This document shows positions 1 through 13,550 of a stretch of 64,000 bases of DNA, one piece after another. Under the pieces are notes generated by a model. That model ran no database searches. It had not been told where the DNA came from and saw only the letters and a list, made by a program, of their open reading frames with translations. The DNA lies in NCBI GenBank assembly GCA_003344405.1, contig NOWV01000033.1, positions 186,001 through 250,000 of the forward strand. Reading direction: 5' to 3'. Made by a program: the position numbers and the translations under genes. The stretch's first letter is position 1, and every line of letters begins with the position of its first letter. Origin of the DNA: Trichoplax sp. H2. Its lineage: Eukaryota; Placozoa; Uniplacotomia; Trichoplacea.

Positions 1-774
1 GCACTTACTTACACAGTATAGTAAATTCTAATATCGATATTTTGCATTAAGGCCTATAGCAAAGTACTGAAAGATGACACAGTTTAAAAGTAATTTACCG
101 GTAAAGTCTTTTGACCAGACTATCGCCACACAATTTCCATCCTTGGGGTGAGTTTTTTAATCGATCCAACTCTTGTATAACCTCCTGCAAAAAATTGGAT
201 ATCATGTCATTAATACTACGTAACAACGACCAAATTCTGTCTCAGGTTATTTATTAGCAACTGCACTAGGAATGATCAAAATGATGACACTTTGTCATTG
301 TTATTCCAATCAGAAATAATGGCATATAAAGAAAGAGTGCTCGACATGAAGTAATGCATTTGGATGCATTGTGCAGTATGAAGAATTTACTTTACGTAAG
401 ATAATAAAAAATAATAATAATGAAATCAAGGTATTCTTTTCGGCTACTCTAATTAATACAGCTGATGGATAAATAGGTTCAATTTTTACTATCTGACTAT
501 CTCAGGCTATTAAAAGAAGACTAACAGGAATCTTAGATCGTTGGTCATAAACAGTATAATACGCGTAAAATAAGCAACGAGGATATATAAACAAAATTTG
601 AAAAAATAACATTCTCTCCGGTGTCTTTAGTATTGCGGAAGTATAAGTATACGCGTACGCGTACTTCAACTCGAATTTACTACATATATATTTTAATTAT
701 ATCACAAAAGCACAATAAAATTACACGATTCTATTAATTACTCGTATAAGAAGAATTCATTTTTTGGAGATAAA
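1..774. other. Intergenic, no gene seen
   Basis: AT-rich sequence with short, unconvincing reading frames on both strands. I see no exon with recognisable protein similarity, no tRNA-like T-loop and no clear repeat unit here. Confidence 0.5.
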
Positions 775-1110
775 ACATCATGGCTTGCATCGTGCGGGTT
801 AATTATCTCTAATATTGTATAAACTAGATATACTGTACGTATCATGAGTAGATCCGCAGTCACGTAAATTATGTCATGGTTTGTTTTATGCCTATTAATT
901 ATCTCCAGCATTGATATCCATCATACATTCCATGATTGGATTCATATCGCATATCATGACTTGCATCGTGCCTATTTATTATCTTCAATGCCTGTATCAA
1001 TTAGGCATATCACAATCAGATTCGTATTGCATTATGCGTATATCATGGCTTACATCGTGCAAATTAATTAATTATCTACAATATGGTATAGAATAGACAT
1101 GTCACGATTG
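775..1110. repeat. Short degenerate tandem repeat, about 85-95 bp period
   Basis: The phrase ATCATGGCTTGCATCGTGC followed by a TTAATTATCT-like stretch recurs near 778, 954 and 1042, with a weaker version near 872. Each is followed by a CACAATCAGAT/CACGATTGGAT-like segment. Short open frames across it are by-products of the repetition. I see nothing linking it to a mobile element. Confidence 0.6.
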
Positions 1111-2819
1111 GATCCGTACTATATTATAACATAGATGCTGTATGTGGGGGCATCAAAATGATCAGTGTTATACAAGACTACACACTCGAACGATTTGGAT
1201 AACGAGCTAAGACAAACCAACCAGAGGAAATGTTTAATAAGTACTTCCAACCCAACCAGAAATTAGTTGTACAGTAAGTAGTAGAATATCATCAATCTCG
1301 CAGTCAAGTTGAGTGGAAAGAGTCTCTTTAAGCCATCCGGGCTACAACTTGCCATAACTCAGTTTGCTACGCCGCACTGTGGTGTAAACAATTTCTGAAT
1401 AAAAAATAGGACGTTAAGATTACTTTAAATAACCTTGTCTAGTACTGTAGTATGTTATCGTAAGGGTCTGTTGTAAGATTTATATTACTTCATATCCTGT
1501 GGTAATTCATTAGCCATGCATGTATCAATCAAGTACCCCAAGCAGACCGAGGAAAATACGCGTACATATGCATTTTAGTAGCAAATAAGAAGTTACTTAG
1601 AACTAGGAATAGCAATCGGATCAAGTCGATAGCAATCCATAGAAGTACCCTATCGTTCGATGATTCCTACTGCAAATTGGTATAGCGCGACATGCACCTT
1701 GAAAGGACTATCTAGCGAGATATGTTAGCTAACATCTACTCTAAGCTCTCCATTTGATTGGTATACCCTTGATTGTAAGCTACTATAGCATCTAGATAAA
1801 ACTAACGGATCCATGGTGTGGATTTTCAACTAATCCTATGCATTGGAATGAGGATGCAGGCAAGACAATTGATAATAAGGCTGTTGACTGCTAGAGTCTT
1901 GATACGTTGGTTCAAGTCAATACATTGATTATTCCATCCTTATTATCGGGCTCCTTTTCTAATGGAACTTTGATGATCGCTACTGAGTTTAACCTAGCGA
2001 TTTAGCGCTATAATAAGCTAATAAGCTAAATTGCTTTCTTTAAGTTAATATACATTAATAGGTGGAGGAGACCAATGCTGGTGATGCAAGGTCAATGTCA
2101 ACTCGATTCCATTGTATCGTACTGTATGCAACATGAATTGAGAACAAGATTCAGTTGGAAGTGACCGTATAAGAACTAAGATGGAAGACATGAGAAATGC
2201 CTTGAAAACGATTAGATCGATCAAGAAACTGGAAAACAGCATCGCCTTCAACAACATGTTTGGTATGCACCTGCATAGTGATGTATCCTACTGTTGCTCA
2301 TCGGTCAGGGTATTGTATCAATATGACGAAATAGTTCTGTCAATGGAGTCATGCTTCCAATGTTAATGATATCGTTTTTTCGACCCTTTCTATCCATTCA
2401 TGGTCAGTGATGTACAGTATGAATCCAATATCAATGAGTAGGGTAGGCATTGACAAAGATATGGTAGCAATTTTAGCTACCACAGTAGATCAAGTCATGG
2501 TATTGCAATCAAAGAAGTAAAAAATGGTTACCTTGGAAGGAATGGAGAGATCAGACATTTGATTTAATGCAGCAATGGCTTGAAAGTCCATCTCTTTTCC
2601 TAATGACGATTCTTTCTTGTGAAGAAATAGATGGAAATAATGTATCCACGTAATTCTATTACATACTAAGGGATTCAAGGAAGAATGAAAGAAAGAGAGA
2701 GAGAGAGAGGGGGAAAAAAGTTGGCAAAAGAGGCAAAGAAAAAGGCAAATCACAGGGTAAAAGTAGACTCTAAGATTGCCATCTAAGCAATTGTGCCTTG
2801 GCTTTGTAGCTTGGGTAGC
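1111..2819. other. Intergenic, no gene seen
   Basis: Short reading frames on both strands around 2045-2366 and 2490-2753 overlap each other and match no family I recognise. A GAGA-rich run lies near 2695-2710. I assign no function. Confidence 0.45.
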
Positions 2820-3300
2820 ACACGTGCAGTTATGCTACAGGGCATTGGGCCAATCTGTTGACACAGTATAGCGGGTTGTGCTTTGTGCTGCGGCTCTATA
2901 CTGTCTTCTATTGCTAGACGTCCTGTTGGAACACAGTGGCGTCAACTGCACCGCGCTCGACTGTCACTGTGCCACGTCCCCTCGTCAGCCAATCACACTG
3001 AACGATACCACGAACACACTGGCTGATCGTAATACACTGCGCCACGACCGCATCCTGTATCGATGCGTTGACCTGGTACGGTACTGCACCCACCAGTTTT
3101 CTACTATACAAAAGCGACAACGTGAGTTGGACTACAGCACCACACTAGCATTAGCACTATGGTAAGAGTGTATTACCACTGACGACAGCACGTACGGTAC
3201 CTGGAGTGGACGTGTCGTCATCATCCACTTCGACCACGACGGCATTGTAGAGAAATGGATAGTACGGTACTGTTTCTTCAAACGGTATCACACTTTACTA
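2820..3300. other. GC-richer patch of unknown nature
   Basis: Base composition rises visibly above the surroundings, with phrases such as CTGGAGTGGACGTGTCGTC near 3200. A 95-codon frame (2878-3165, plus strand) spans it but begins with GTG and has no recognisable domain. A CCAATCA at 2989 and a TATACAAAAG near 3106 could be promoter-like by chance. It may be a remnant of a repeat or of an old promoter; the sequence does not decide. Confidence 0.3.
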
Positions 3301-3347
3301 TAGACGTTCAGGGAACTTCCAGTACCTCTATCGCCTTGATGAAAGGT

Positions 3348-5200
3348 ATTTCACCAAAAGGGATTGCCGCCTATGTTGTTCTAATTCATTGGTTATTATT
3401 TATTTAATAGATCGAAATTAGGGAGAAACTTACAGTTCCTCGATGGTATTGACTGGGTGCATTTCACCAAAAGGGATTGCCGCATAAGTTGTTCTAATTC
3501 ATTGGTTATTATTTATTTAATAGATCGAAATTAGGGAGAAACTTATAGTTCCTCGATGGTATTGACTGGGTGCATTTCACCGAAAGGGATTGCCGCCTAA
3601 GTTGTTCTAATTCATTGGTTATTATTTATTTAATAGATCGAAATTAGGGAGAAACTTATAGTTCCTCGATGGCGTTGACTGGGTGCATTACACCTAAAGC
3701 GATATACTACTGTCTAGACGCGTATGTTCATATCAATTTCATGAATTAATTATAATTTATGAGAGAGAGAAATCAATAAGGGAATTTACGCTATCTCCAG
3801 CGTGTTGACGAAGTGTATTTCACCAAAAGGGATAGACAGTACGCGTGGATATTATATAATAAATACGAGAATGGAGTAAGGGAATTGGCAGTACTGTACC
3901 TGTATAGTGTTGACTAAGTGCACTTCATCAAATGAGATATAATATATATATATATAAAATAAGATTACAATGAATTAAATAGGCAGAATTGAGCAAAGGA
4001 ATTTATAGTACTGTATCGCGACAGTGTTGACTAAATATATTTCACCAAACCTGATATACTGTGCATATATATATATAAGTGTATGTTATCTATATAATAT
4101 TATATAAAATAGGACCATAATGAATTAAATAGATAGAATTGAGTCAGGGAATTTACAATATTGTATCTCTACAGTGTTGACTAAATACATTCCACCAAAC
4201 CCGATATACTGTATACATACGCGTATATTCATCTATATAATATTACATAAAATAAAATTATAATGAATTAAATAGATAGAATTGAGTAAGGGAATTTATA
4301 GTACTGTACCTCTACAGTATTGACTAAATATATTTCACCAAACCCGATATACTGTATACACGTGTATGTTCATTTATATAATATTATATAAAATAGGATT
4401 ATAATGAACTAAATAGATAGAATTGAGTAAGGGAATTTACAATACTGTATCTCTACAGTATTTACTACATCCATTTCACTAAACCCGATATACTGTATAT
4501 ATACACTGTATACGCGTATGTTCATCTATATAATATTACATAAAATTTGGTTATAATGAATTAAATAAATAGGATTGAGTAAGGGAATTTATAGTACTGT
4601 ACCTCTATAGTATTGACTAAATACATTTCACCAAGCCAAATATACTGTATACACGCGTATATTCATCTATATAGTATAAAATATGATTATAATGAATTAA
4701 ATAGATAGAATTCATGAAGTACCTCTATAGTATTGATATATGATGATGTAGTACTATAATGAACTATTAAATAGATAGAATTGAGTAAAGGGATTTACAG
4801 TACTGTACTTCTATAGTGTTAATATATGATGATCATTTAATGAATTATTAAATAGATAGAATTGAGTAAGGGAATTTACAGTACTGTACCTCTATAGCAT
4901 TGACTAAATGTATTTCACGAAAGGGAATAGACGCGTATATTCATATGATTATAATTAATTATTCAATATAAAATTGAGTACGGGAACGTACAGTACCTCT
5001 CTAGTATTGGCTACGTGCTTATCACGAAAAGGGATATACCAGTATCTTCATATAATTATATCTAATTAGTTAAGTATTAAATATCTATGAGCAAAGGAAC
5101 TTATTGCACCTCTATAGTGTTAACTAAAAGCAATTCATGAAAGGAGATATGCGCGTGTATTCGCATGACTATAATTAATTATTAAATATATAATTCATAG
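3348..5200. repeat. Satellite-like tandem array: 113-bp units grading into about 140-150 bp units
   Basis: The landmark ATTTCACCAAAAGGGAT recurs at 3348, 3461, 3574 and 3687 with an exact 113-bp step and near-identical intervening sequence. The array continues with more divergent copies whose landmark falls at about 3827, 3922, 4039, 4189, 4332, 4473, 4625 and 4912. The divergent units carry a GATATACTGTATAC-like palindromic stretch, an AATGAATTAAATAGATAGAA stretch and a TTTACAGTACTGTACC stretch. I see no coding potential. The gradient from near-identical to decayed units suggests recent local amplification at the left end. Confidence 0.85.
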
Positions 5201-6584
5201 CTGTAAAGAAATTTAAATTTATTACATCACTGATCTGAACATAGCGAGTACTAGCATAGTCAAAGTTGACGGGAAACCAACTACGAATGCATTGAGTTTA
5301 CGGATGGAAAAAATGGCGGCTTAGATACCTGCACCGTTCACACTTACAATGCATAGTAAAAACAAGATGGTAGAATTATGGATCAATTTACAGTAACTAG
5401 TAGTTTAAATCAACTACTGCTTACGCAGAACAGGTGTCAATACAGTATACATAGACAATATGATGTTATTGAAAGGAATATTAAAATCACTATAGGTTAA
5501 TATTATGCTACAACTGACTAGTCATTGCTGATTAGAACTGCCATGAGGGTTAGGAATCGAATTAGGAGTAGGTAGGGCAAGGTTAGGACTAAGTTCATTT
5601 TATTAATAGTTTATTTCAGTTTTTAGTACGTATAGAATACCGACATACAGGAATTCAGTGCAATCACCGGCTTGCTAAAGTGCCATAACCCGATATAAGT
5701 TAGTACGACTATAGCGCTACACAAGCTAAAGCTCTTCGCTGAAATATGTCATAGTAGTTGGAATTCAAACTTATCCAAAAGTAAATCAATCAATCTTATA
5801 GTCATCGATAATACAGTAGAGATTGCTGCTTCATTACACAGTATAACATTACGCTTAATAAAATAATAGTGATGGAAGATGTTGTAACACGTTGCCATAA
5901 ACTTTATTGATTAACATACGGTCTTACAAATAATGATACGCTTAACAAATCACCTCACAGCTTAGTTAGTTCAATCGATACAGTTATTATGTAGTCATCA
6001 TCACTACCATTACCCGACTACTTAACCTTATTCTAGCATCTTAACCAGATATTCATATAGGATGATTAGTATTTTCATCTTCTAGCGAAATTGAATACGA
6101 AAAACAAGGAAGATAGAGACAAAGCAAATATGCAGAAGCAAAATTAACATCTGCACCAAAATAATTATATTATAATACAAATGCCGGCTACTAATAAGCA
6201 TATTTTTGCTAAAGGAGTGATAGTATAGTGCCGGTATTCCTGTACTCCAATCATAACAATCTATCACTACTCGATTGCTAAAGACCTTCTTAATTTACTT
6301 AATCTATTTTAGAAACTATTACACAAGCATTATTCTAGAATCGTTTCCAATTTTAGTGCCAATAAGAAGAACAAAGAAGGACAATAAGCCGTAATAATGT
6401 GTATAGGTATGAAGAAGGTCTGCATAAATAGCATAATATATCGGCTACTACGTACGTCTTTGCTATTGAGAACACTAATGTAGTATTCCCATTACTAAAT
6501 ATCGTAATACATGAAGCAACGGCTACATCTCCAAAGCCAGAAACATCATGGATTGACTCAAAATACTTGAAGCTAGAGAAAGCT
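5201..6584 (-). other. 3' flank of GDI-A with an internally duplicated element
   Basis: From about 5.9 kb this matches the 3' flank of GDI-B (about 18.81-19.2 kb). A segment of roughly 170 bp containing GCCGGCTACTAA or TCGGCTACTACG is present twice here (about 6090-6250 and 6355-6530) but once in GDI-B (about 18.95-19.12 kb). It probably includes the 3' untranslated region of GDI-A. A candidate poly(A) signal for the minus strand lies at 5903-5908, rather far from the stop codon. Short frames across it are not conserved as protein. Confidence 0.5.
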
Positions 6585-9500
6585 TCACTGCTTCTTTGCC
6601 TCATCAAGATTTAGCTTTATCTTTTCAAAATCAAATTTCGAACCCGTAATCCGAAAATACATATCCACGATATCATCGCATGTTGTTTCAAAGTGTGATG
6701 TGGCATCGTAAGATTTACTTATGAAAATCTACACCATTGGCGGTAAAATTTAATATGAAATCAAGTTCTTACTGAAGTAGATTGCATAATAAAATATGGT
6801 GAATTGATGTAGCTAGTTTAACTCATGAAAATTGAATGGATCGAACGTAGAAATTTGAGTAATACACAATACCATCAAACATACCTTGCTAGCTTTTCCA
6901 TCATCTGTTGGCTCAAATATGTCTTTAACAGATATAAACCTACAAAGTATACGAATTACGTCAGATAAGACTAGAAATTTGCTATAATGTCATATGGTGG
7001 AAAGATTGATAAATTACTTATGCTCGATTGGCGATAAAAGATCTAAACCAATTTTCAACTCCGCTTCTGGGTTATTCGTTTCAACAAGTGTACTCACACT
7101 ACCTAGATAGAAATCCTTGGCACTTACTTGATTTAAATTTGATAGCAAGCAAACATATATGTCTGTAAAATATAATGGAACAATTCAGAATGATGATTAT
7201 AATTAATTTTACATTCGAAAATAACTGTAAAATTATAAATCATAGCATACCAGATTTACGATCAGTTTGATTTGCAGGAATAATAGTTTGGAATGAAGAC
7301 GAATTACCAGCTTTAGCAACGGGATGTTTAAGTATGCAGATAGCTCGAACAACCTACATTATGATTAAAGGTACCACAACAGCTAACCTTAGGCAGCTGA
7401 TATTATTGCGGCTCAAATTATAAACAATACTGTAATTGCACGGCAGCAAAAGATTTACCTGACCAACTTTCTTAACTTTATCTGAACAGTATGAAGGGTC
7501 ACAAATAACACATTTTGCTTTGGCAACCTCTCCCTCAGATTTAACACCTACAACAGCACCATTCTCCATAACTAATTCTTCCACCGGTTTATCCAGCATA
7601 TAAGTACCACCATAAACGGCGCTCAATCTATTATAGAATGACAGCAGAATCATTTAATATGCGTTGTAAAGAGATGAGAAATAAATTTAGTTTAGTCTAT
7701 CTTGCAGTTGTGTAAGTAGAACAGTTTCTAACACTAGCGATAACTGACCTAGCAAATCCTTGAGGAAATTCTCCAAGGCCATAAAGAGGATAAAGATAAG
7801 GCGATTTGCCATAACTAGAAAGGGAATCACTTTTCAAAATATCAAAAATAACAAATTTTATTATCAACAAAATTTCAAACAGCAAGCTTACGAGAATATT
7901 CTTTAAACATGTAGATTAATACATCAAGACAATATAGATATAACCATATGGATATAGATCCAATTGATTGTTATGTATGAAATTGTAACCTAAAACCTTA
8001 CTAATAAAGCTTGATTCTTTTAATTGCATCAGCACAAGGTTTCTCCAAATATCTGTAATATACAAAAGTCAGTAAATATGAAATTACAATATCCAGTCAA
8101 TAGTCATACGATCGTTGACTACAGTCCTCAATTGTGATTATATCAGCGAAACGACTTGACTAGGTTAACACGTTAAGTGACAGGGCAGGAAATTAATTTT
8201 AATTCACCTCATGTTTATATATAATATATATATAACAATATTATTTCAACAAAAAGTACTAATTCTACAACCCGTTGCTTTACTGACAGAGTATGAGCCA
8301 CAACATCGTTACTTACAATAGCAGTTTTAATAGATTTTAGATTTTACAACTTACTGTTTATATTACATATCAAATAAGTTCAAAATTAACTTTACTTCTA
8401 TTCATATTGTACCGTATTATGTATTATTATGCACCGCACAATGTAGAATTATGTTTGTATCTCAAGTGAGGAGGATTCAATTTACATATGATAGCCACTA
8501 TACACGCAGAATAAATTTGAAGAATTTAAACATGCGTGTAGCTTCTGTATTATTTGACATATAGTACGTAAAAAACAATCCGATTTCATAAAGCTAACTG
8601 GCAGTGCACTGCCGTATTGCCTATTGAGACTGTTCGTGAAATCACTTACATATACGAGTATTCTGTTTCTACTTTTAATAAAATAGAAAAAATATAGTAC
8701 AGCAGCGTACCCGTCATCAAGATATAACGCTATCGCATGCCCTGTAAAAGCAGCTGTATTGGAATCTAAACCAAATTTCTTGTACACCTCAGTCATTGTC
8801 GTTTTCTCAGGGTCGACACCTACCAAACAAATTAACATTACTCTAATCATTGCTTTTTAATATCGGTACTTTATAAATCCATTGGAAAATTAAATTGAAA
8901 TTGAAATTAAATATGGCTACAATACAGATAACGAGATAATCAAAAACCTTGAAAAGTTTTTGGATCTTGGAAATTTAAACTCTGGGCCCATATTAAAAAA
9001 TTGCGGAATCTCCTCTTCTCAAATATTCCCATCAAGCCTGCCAAATGATATTAATAATATATTTTTTTACTAGATATTTAAAATCAAAATATTCTCGGTT
9101 CAAGCTTCTTCATTAAAACATTACATACTCGACGCTAGAGCTTCTTTGTCACTAGCCGGCACCTTATAAACGTTACCGCCTTTTTTGTATACGTAACTGC
9201 CTTCTATTTGTTTAAATTCTAAATAGCGAGTTACATCGCTATGAATGAGTAATTTCGTAAGTCGGCCTAAATGTACAAGAAAATGGATCAGACGTAATAT
9301 ACGAATCGTGTACAAAGTATTTTACAACTCGAAATATCTAGACATAATGATAGTAATACCATCAAAATATGATCACTGTGATATATATGCATTAAATAAC
9401 ATCAATGTCAGAAAATAACATTGCAAAACATGATAAATATTAGTAGTAGTTAGCTAATGGAATAAGAATCGTTCCATATATCATAAAATAGCTTCGTCCT

Positions 9501-12500
9501 GTGGTAACTGAAAATGAACCTAACATGACATAGTTGTAATAATGAGAAAAACAAGAGATAATAACACTATATCACCGATAACAGGATAATATATTCAAAA
9601 TAGATAAGTTTCCGATTCAATATACTGATATAGTACTAAGCATTGTATATTATTATAAACCGATAAAGTACTATTTTGCTTTAACTAATCTCATGTATAT
9701 CGACATTAAGTCTACGAAATTTCTCTTTTAATACAAGTCAGTAATGTTTTACTATATTATTAAGAGATATTCAAATAAATATCAATAATATTGTATTTAT
9801 AATAGCCGCAATTTGTCTTAATGATATCAAATTATTGCTTTACACCTTTCGGTAAATATAATTTATAATTAAAATAATTGGTTATACCACAACGATTTAG
9901 CTGTAAGATACTAATCCAATTTTTCCGAAAAACAGTTACAGATTAAATGATTAAAGTCTATTTTATCTGTAATTTACTGAACAGCATACGATATATACGT
10001 TGAACAGGGTTATAACATCTCCACTAAGATCGTCGCTTCAATTAAATCTTCTTCATAAAATTATCATTTAGAATTTAGAATTTAGAAAATGCATTGGAAT
10101 GATAGTTGCAATGTACAGAAATAGGCGTTAAGGCTATAGCTTTTGATGAGCAATAAAGAAATGATGATGGTGTCTTAAAATAGATTAATAAATGATACTT
10201 TTTTAATTTGCTAGCAAAATAGACAGTCATCCATTTTAACATTACAGATCGCAATAAAGATCGTATCTCGTACTACTATTGTCTCTCGATACTTTTTCGA
10301 TATTAAGATGATAGAAATGAGTAATAAATATTGTCCTCCATAACTATAAATTATAGTTATTTTACACGAGTATACACGATAATAAATGATGTAAAACCTA
10401 ATATTGCACGTAATACAATACTTGGGTCCAAAAAGATTATAAAAACATTTCACTATTACATTACTGTACATAACATATAACCAAGGGTAAGCAATATCCA
10501 ACAGTTAAAGATCAGAAAATTTCAACATTAATACAGCAATTCGAATTGCAGATGGGTATTTACCGTGTGCCATTAAAAATTTGGTAATTAAATCAACATT
10601 CCAATCGCGTCCACGACCATATTTTTCACCTTCGAGTGTTTCACCAAATAAGGTATATAGCTAATATGAATAAAAATGATTTCATTAATTACAATAGCTG
10701 GGTAATAAAGTATTTATTCATGGCTACTGGCAATATGCAAGCAGATTATTTTAGCACTATGGATATTCTACAATTCTTGAGAAGCGGATGTACAAAACAA
10801 GCATGATCAATTCAAGTATATTGCATTACCGATTCCAATGGGCTCATCGATGCACTTTCTGCACCATAATAATTGTTGCGGTCTAGATGGAGTACCTTGC
10901 GACCTTCAACGGATAAGATACCGCTAAGGATGCATTCCTAAACCAATTTTTTAAGCCAATAGTACAGTATATCAAATTCCAATTTAAGTAAATTAAAAAC
11001 AAGTTCTTTAATCATAAATATTGATTATTCAAATTGAAGCTCTTTATTAACTCAAGTAGTATTGACATCTGAAGTATTTCGGTTACATTTTTAATGTGAT
11101 TGGTGGCGGCATAAACTATATGACATGATAGTTATACTACTATAATGATGATTGCAATCAGAGCATAAAGGTGAAATGTACGTATATTACTAAATTACAG
11201 CAATACGATATCTACTGTACCTTACGTTTTTATCAACATATTTTCACCAATTTTTTATTGCTCTTTTCGTAAGAAGATATAAAATATTTAATACTTAATA
11301 GCAAAGGTGAGGAAGAAAATACTAATGTAACCCGTAATTTCATGCCAGCGCTAATCTACTGCAAATATAAAATAATGATAAACCGTGGTATTTGTGAAGA
11401 TTTATGGGGCATTAGTTAAGCGTGCAAATTTATCGTTTCGTTAATAGAACTAATTCGATAACGATTAAGATATCGTTTTTATACATCATTTATAGAAACA
11501 CAACATTGGAGAATTATTACTCTCGTAAATAAGAACGAGCGATATTAATTTTACATTTATATCAATTAAGATACCCAATATCTCCCCTCACTATAATCGA
11601 ATTATAAGGATTTTAAATACAGTAAAACATTACAGAGTAGATTCTTAAATATAGATCACGTACAAATGAGTATTCTACAGTGTCATCTTAGATTAACAAG
11701 AGATTATACTATACGGAGGAACATACAACATACTTAGTATAAAGTAAGTAAATTTTACTACTCAGTGAGATGCTGCTGGTGAATAGACACTTTAGATAAG
11801 TAATAAAGCTAGTCTTGCTAGCATTTGAAACTTGGATAAAGCACTGTAAGCCGTGTCAAGATGATAGGGAAATAAACATCATTAAAACTCGATTAGTCAT
11901 TTGTACGCGTGGAACATTTTATCGCTTATGTTTCTCTAAACTCGTAGTGTGTATTCGATTAAAGTAATTTCCACTGACGTTTGCCTATTTGATTCCAACA
12001 TAACAATAGTCGCCTATGCTGTAGAAGTGTTATTACTTGAATGAAAATCAGGACAAATTCATATCTTATTCACTGTGATAAGCTGATACGAGATAAATTA
12101 TAGTTTCATAACAAGATCATGAGATTTACATAATGACCAAAAGTTCCATTCGATCAGGTAACTCTAAAGCATCATGCTAGATGCTCTTTAATCTCTTTTC
12201 CTTTCTAATAGTAAGTTTCAATTTTAATAATGGTCGATTAGTAGCAATATTATTGTTTTAATGAGAAATAAGACAACTAGTATAGTTTTCTAATTGAGAT
12301 ATTACTTTACTAAATCATGAAGAGATGAAATGAAGTATCAATGAAGATTGTGCTACCGTAAACACCGGATGCTACTTTGATCCTTTCTTTCTCCTCATAT
12401 CTTCAAACAGTAGTCGTATATACAGTAATAATGTTATTATCTGAAAGATAAACCAGTCTACCATTGTATAATTGCCTGATTTGTGTTTTTATTAGGTTAT

Positions 12501-12885
12501 GGTGTAATAAAAGGAAGTACAAATAAAATAGTGAGACTTTATACAATTATTACAACATAAATAGATAAAATGACGCCACTCTAGGCGCTAAGAGCCTCAA
12601 CTACCCTTATTTTTCTTACTTTTAATCCGCTTTACACAGCATTCTATAACTATGTGTGGCCATAAATAAAGTTGAAGATTACCAGATTGCTAAAGGTAAA
12701 CTGTAGTTTTATTCCATAATCATCACTCCATGTTTGAATACAGGCCGAACAGTAAGTGAATAATATCTTACACTAATACAGATCGACCGATAGATCGATA
12801 GATAGATAGATATGCCCGTGTAGAAAGATAGATAATGTTATGTATTCGAGAGAAATGAAAAGCATTTGATCAATTGCAGTAAACT

Positions 12886-12932
<47 letters not shown>

Positions 12933-12954
12933 CGAGTAGATAGATAGATACGAG

Positions 12955-12997
<43 letters not shown>

Positions 12998-13550
12998 GTA
13001 GACAGATATTCGGTAGATCCTCTACCGTTATCAAAACCTAAGGGATTTATATAAAGATTAACAGCCTTCACGCATTAATAAATTCGTACGGTTTCTAGGC
13101 AATTAGCTTTACTAATCGTCAAAATAGGGTTAATCTATGGATTATCTATGAAATAATTGCCGAAGTACGTGCAGATGTATTTAAATAATAAAGTGCGTTA
13201 GTGATTATTCAGTATCAGTGTGATAAATATACTAGTCCTGGCAAAGTTGGCATTTCGCTTTGATGATTTTTCATGTTTAAGCCTATAGGAAAATATTTCA
13301 ACACTCAATCTAGAGTGATAAGTTGTTTAATAGGCTTAGCTTATCCGCTCGGTTATGTTGTAAACATACTAATACAGATTTAGAAACCTTTGTGTCGCCG
13401 TTCACTTAGAACATCATCCCATAATTGTATTCATTGCTCATCGATTTCGGCATATTATCGTAGATATTATATTATATATCATTTCTAGCCATCATTATCG
13501 CTAACCTTTAGACCGGTACCAAGCACAATCACATCATATTCTGAATTCAT
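6585..13550 (-). CDS. Rab GDP-dissociation inhibitor, copy A (13 exons)
   Basis: Exons in order: 13506-13550, 10830-10937, 10564-10660, 9129-9266, 8948-9037, 8711-8819, 8002-8052, 7749-7829, 7459-7627, 7251-7353, 7018-7162, 6885-6939, 6585-6728. They join without a break into 444 codons plus TGA; animal GDIs are about 447. GDI extracts prenylated GDP-bound Rab GTPases from membranes and keeps them soluble in the cytosol. The N-terminus [17 protein letters not shown] is the GDI/REP dinucleotide-fold signature. Residues known from GDI structure work to contact Rab are kept at the same numbers: Tyr39, Glu233, Arg240 and Thr248. Oddities: NNYYGAES where most GDIs have YYGG, and a changed stretch at residues 336-350 where HNV..G.Y is expected. 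Tandem paralogue of GDI-B, same intron positions. Family certain; whether it is fully active is inference. Confidence 0.95.
10938..13505 (-). other. GDI-A intron 1
   Basis: A 2.57-kb intron, by far the longest in the gene, with donor GTTAGC and acceptor TTTAG. From about 11.2 kb onward it aligns with about 15.2 kb onward in the middle GDI remnant, and more weakly with GDI-B intron 1 near 24.0-24.1 kb. It contains a GATA microsatellite. No other gene is seen in it. Confidence 0.8.
12886..13008. repeat. GATA tetranucleotide microsatellite
   Basis: About 120 bp of GATA repeats interrupted by two ACGAGTA steps, inside GDI-A intron 1. A smaller GATA cluster precedes it near 12790-12812, and a short homologous tract sits near 17008-17030 in the middle remnant, so the tract expanded after the duplication. 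A 77-codon frame across it is purely repeat-driven. Confidence 0.95.

Noticed and set aside
2878-3165. 95-codon plus-strand reading frame in the GC-richer patch
   Set aside because: It starts with GTG, shows no recognisable domain or splice structure, and can be explained by local composition.
6353-6607. 84-codon minus-strand frame next to GDI-A
   Set aside because: It overlaps the GDI-A stop region out of frame, and the corresponding GDI-B flank does not keep the protein.
12838-13071. 77-codon minus-strand frame with Ser-Ile-Tyr-Leu repeats
   Set aside because: It is a translation of the GATA microsatellite in GDI-A intron 1.
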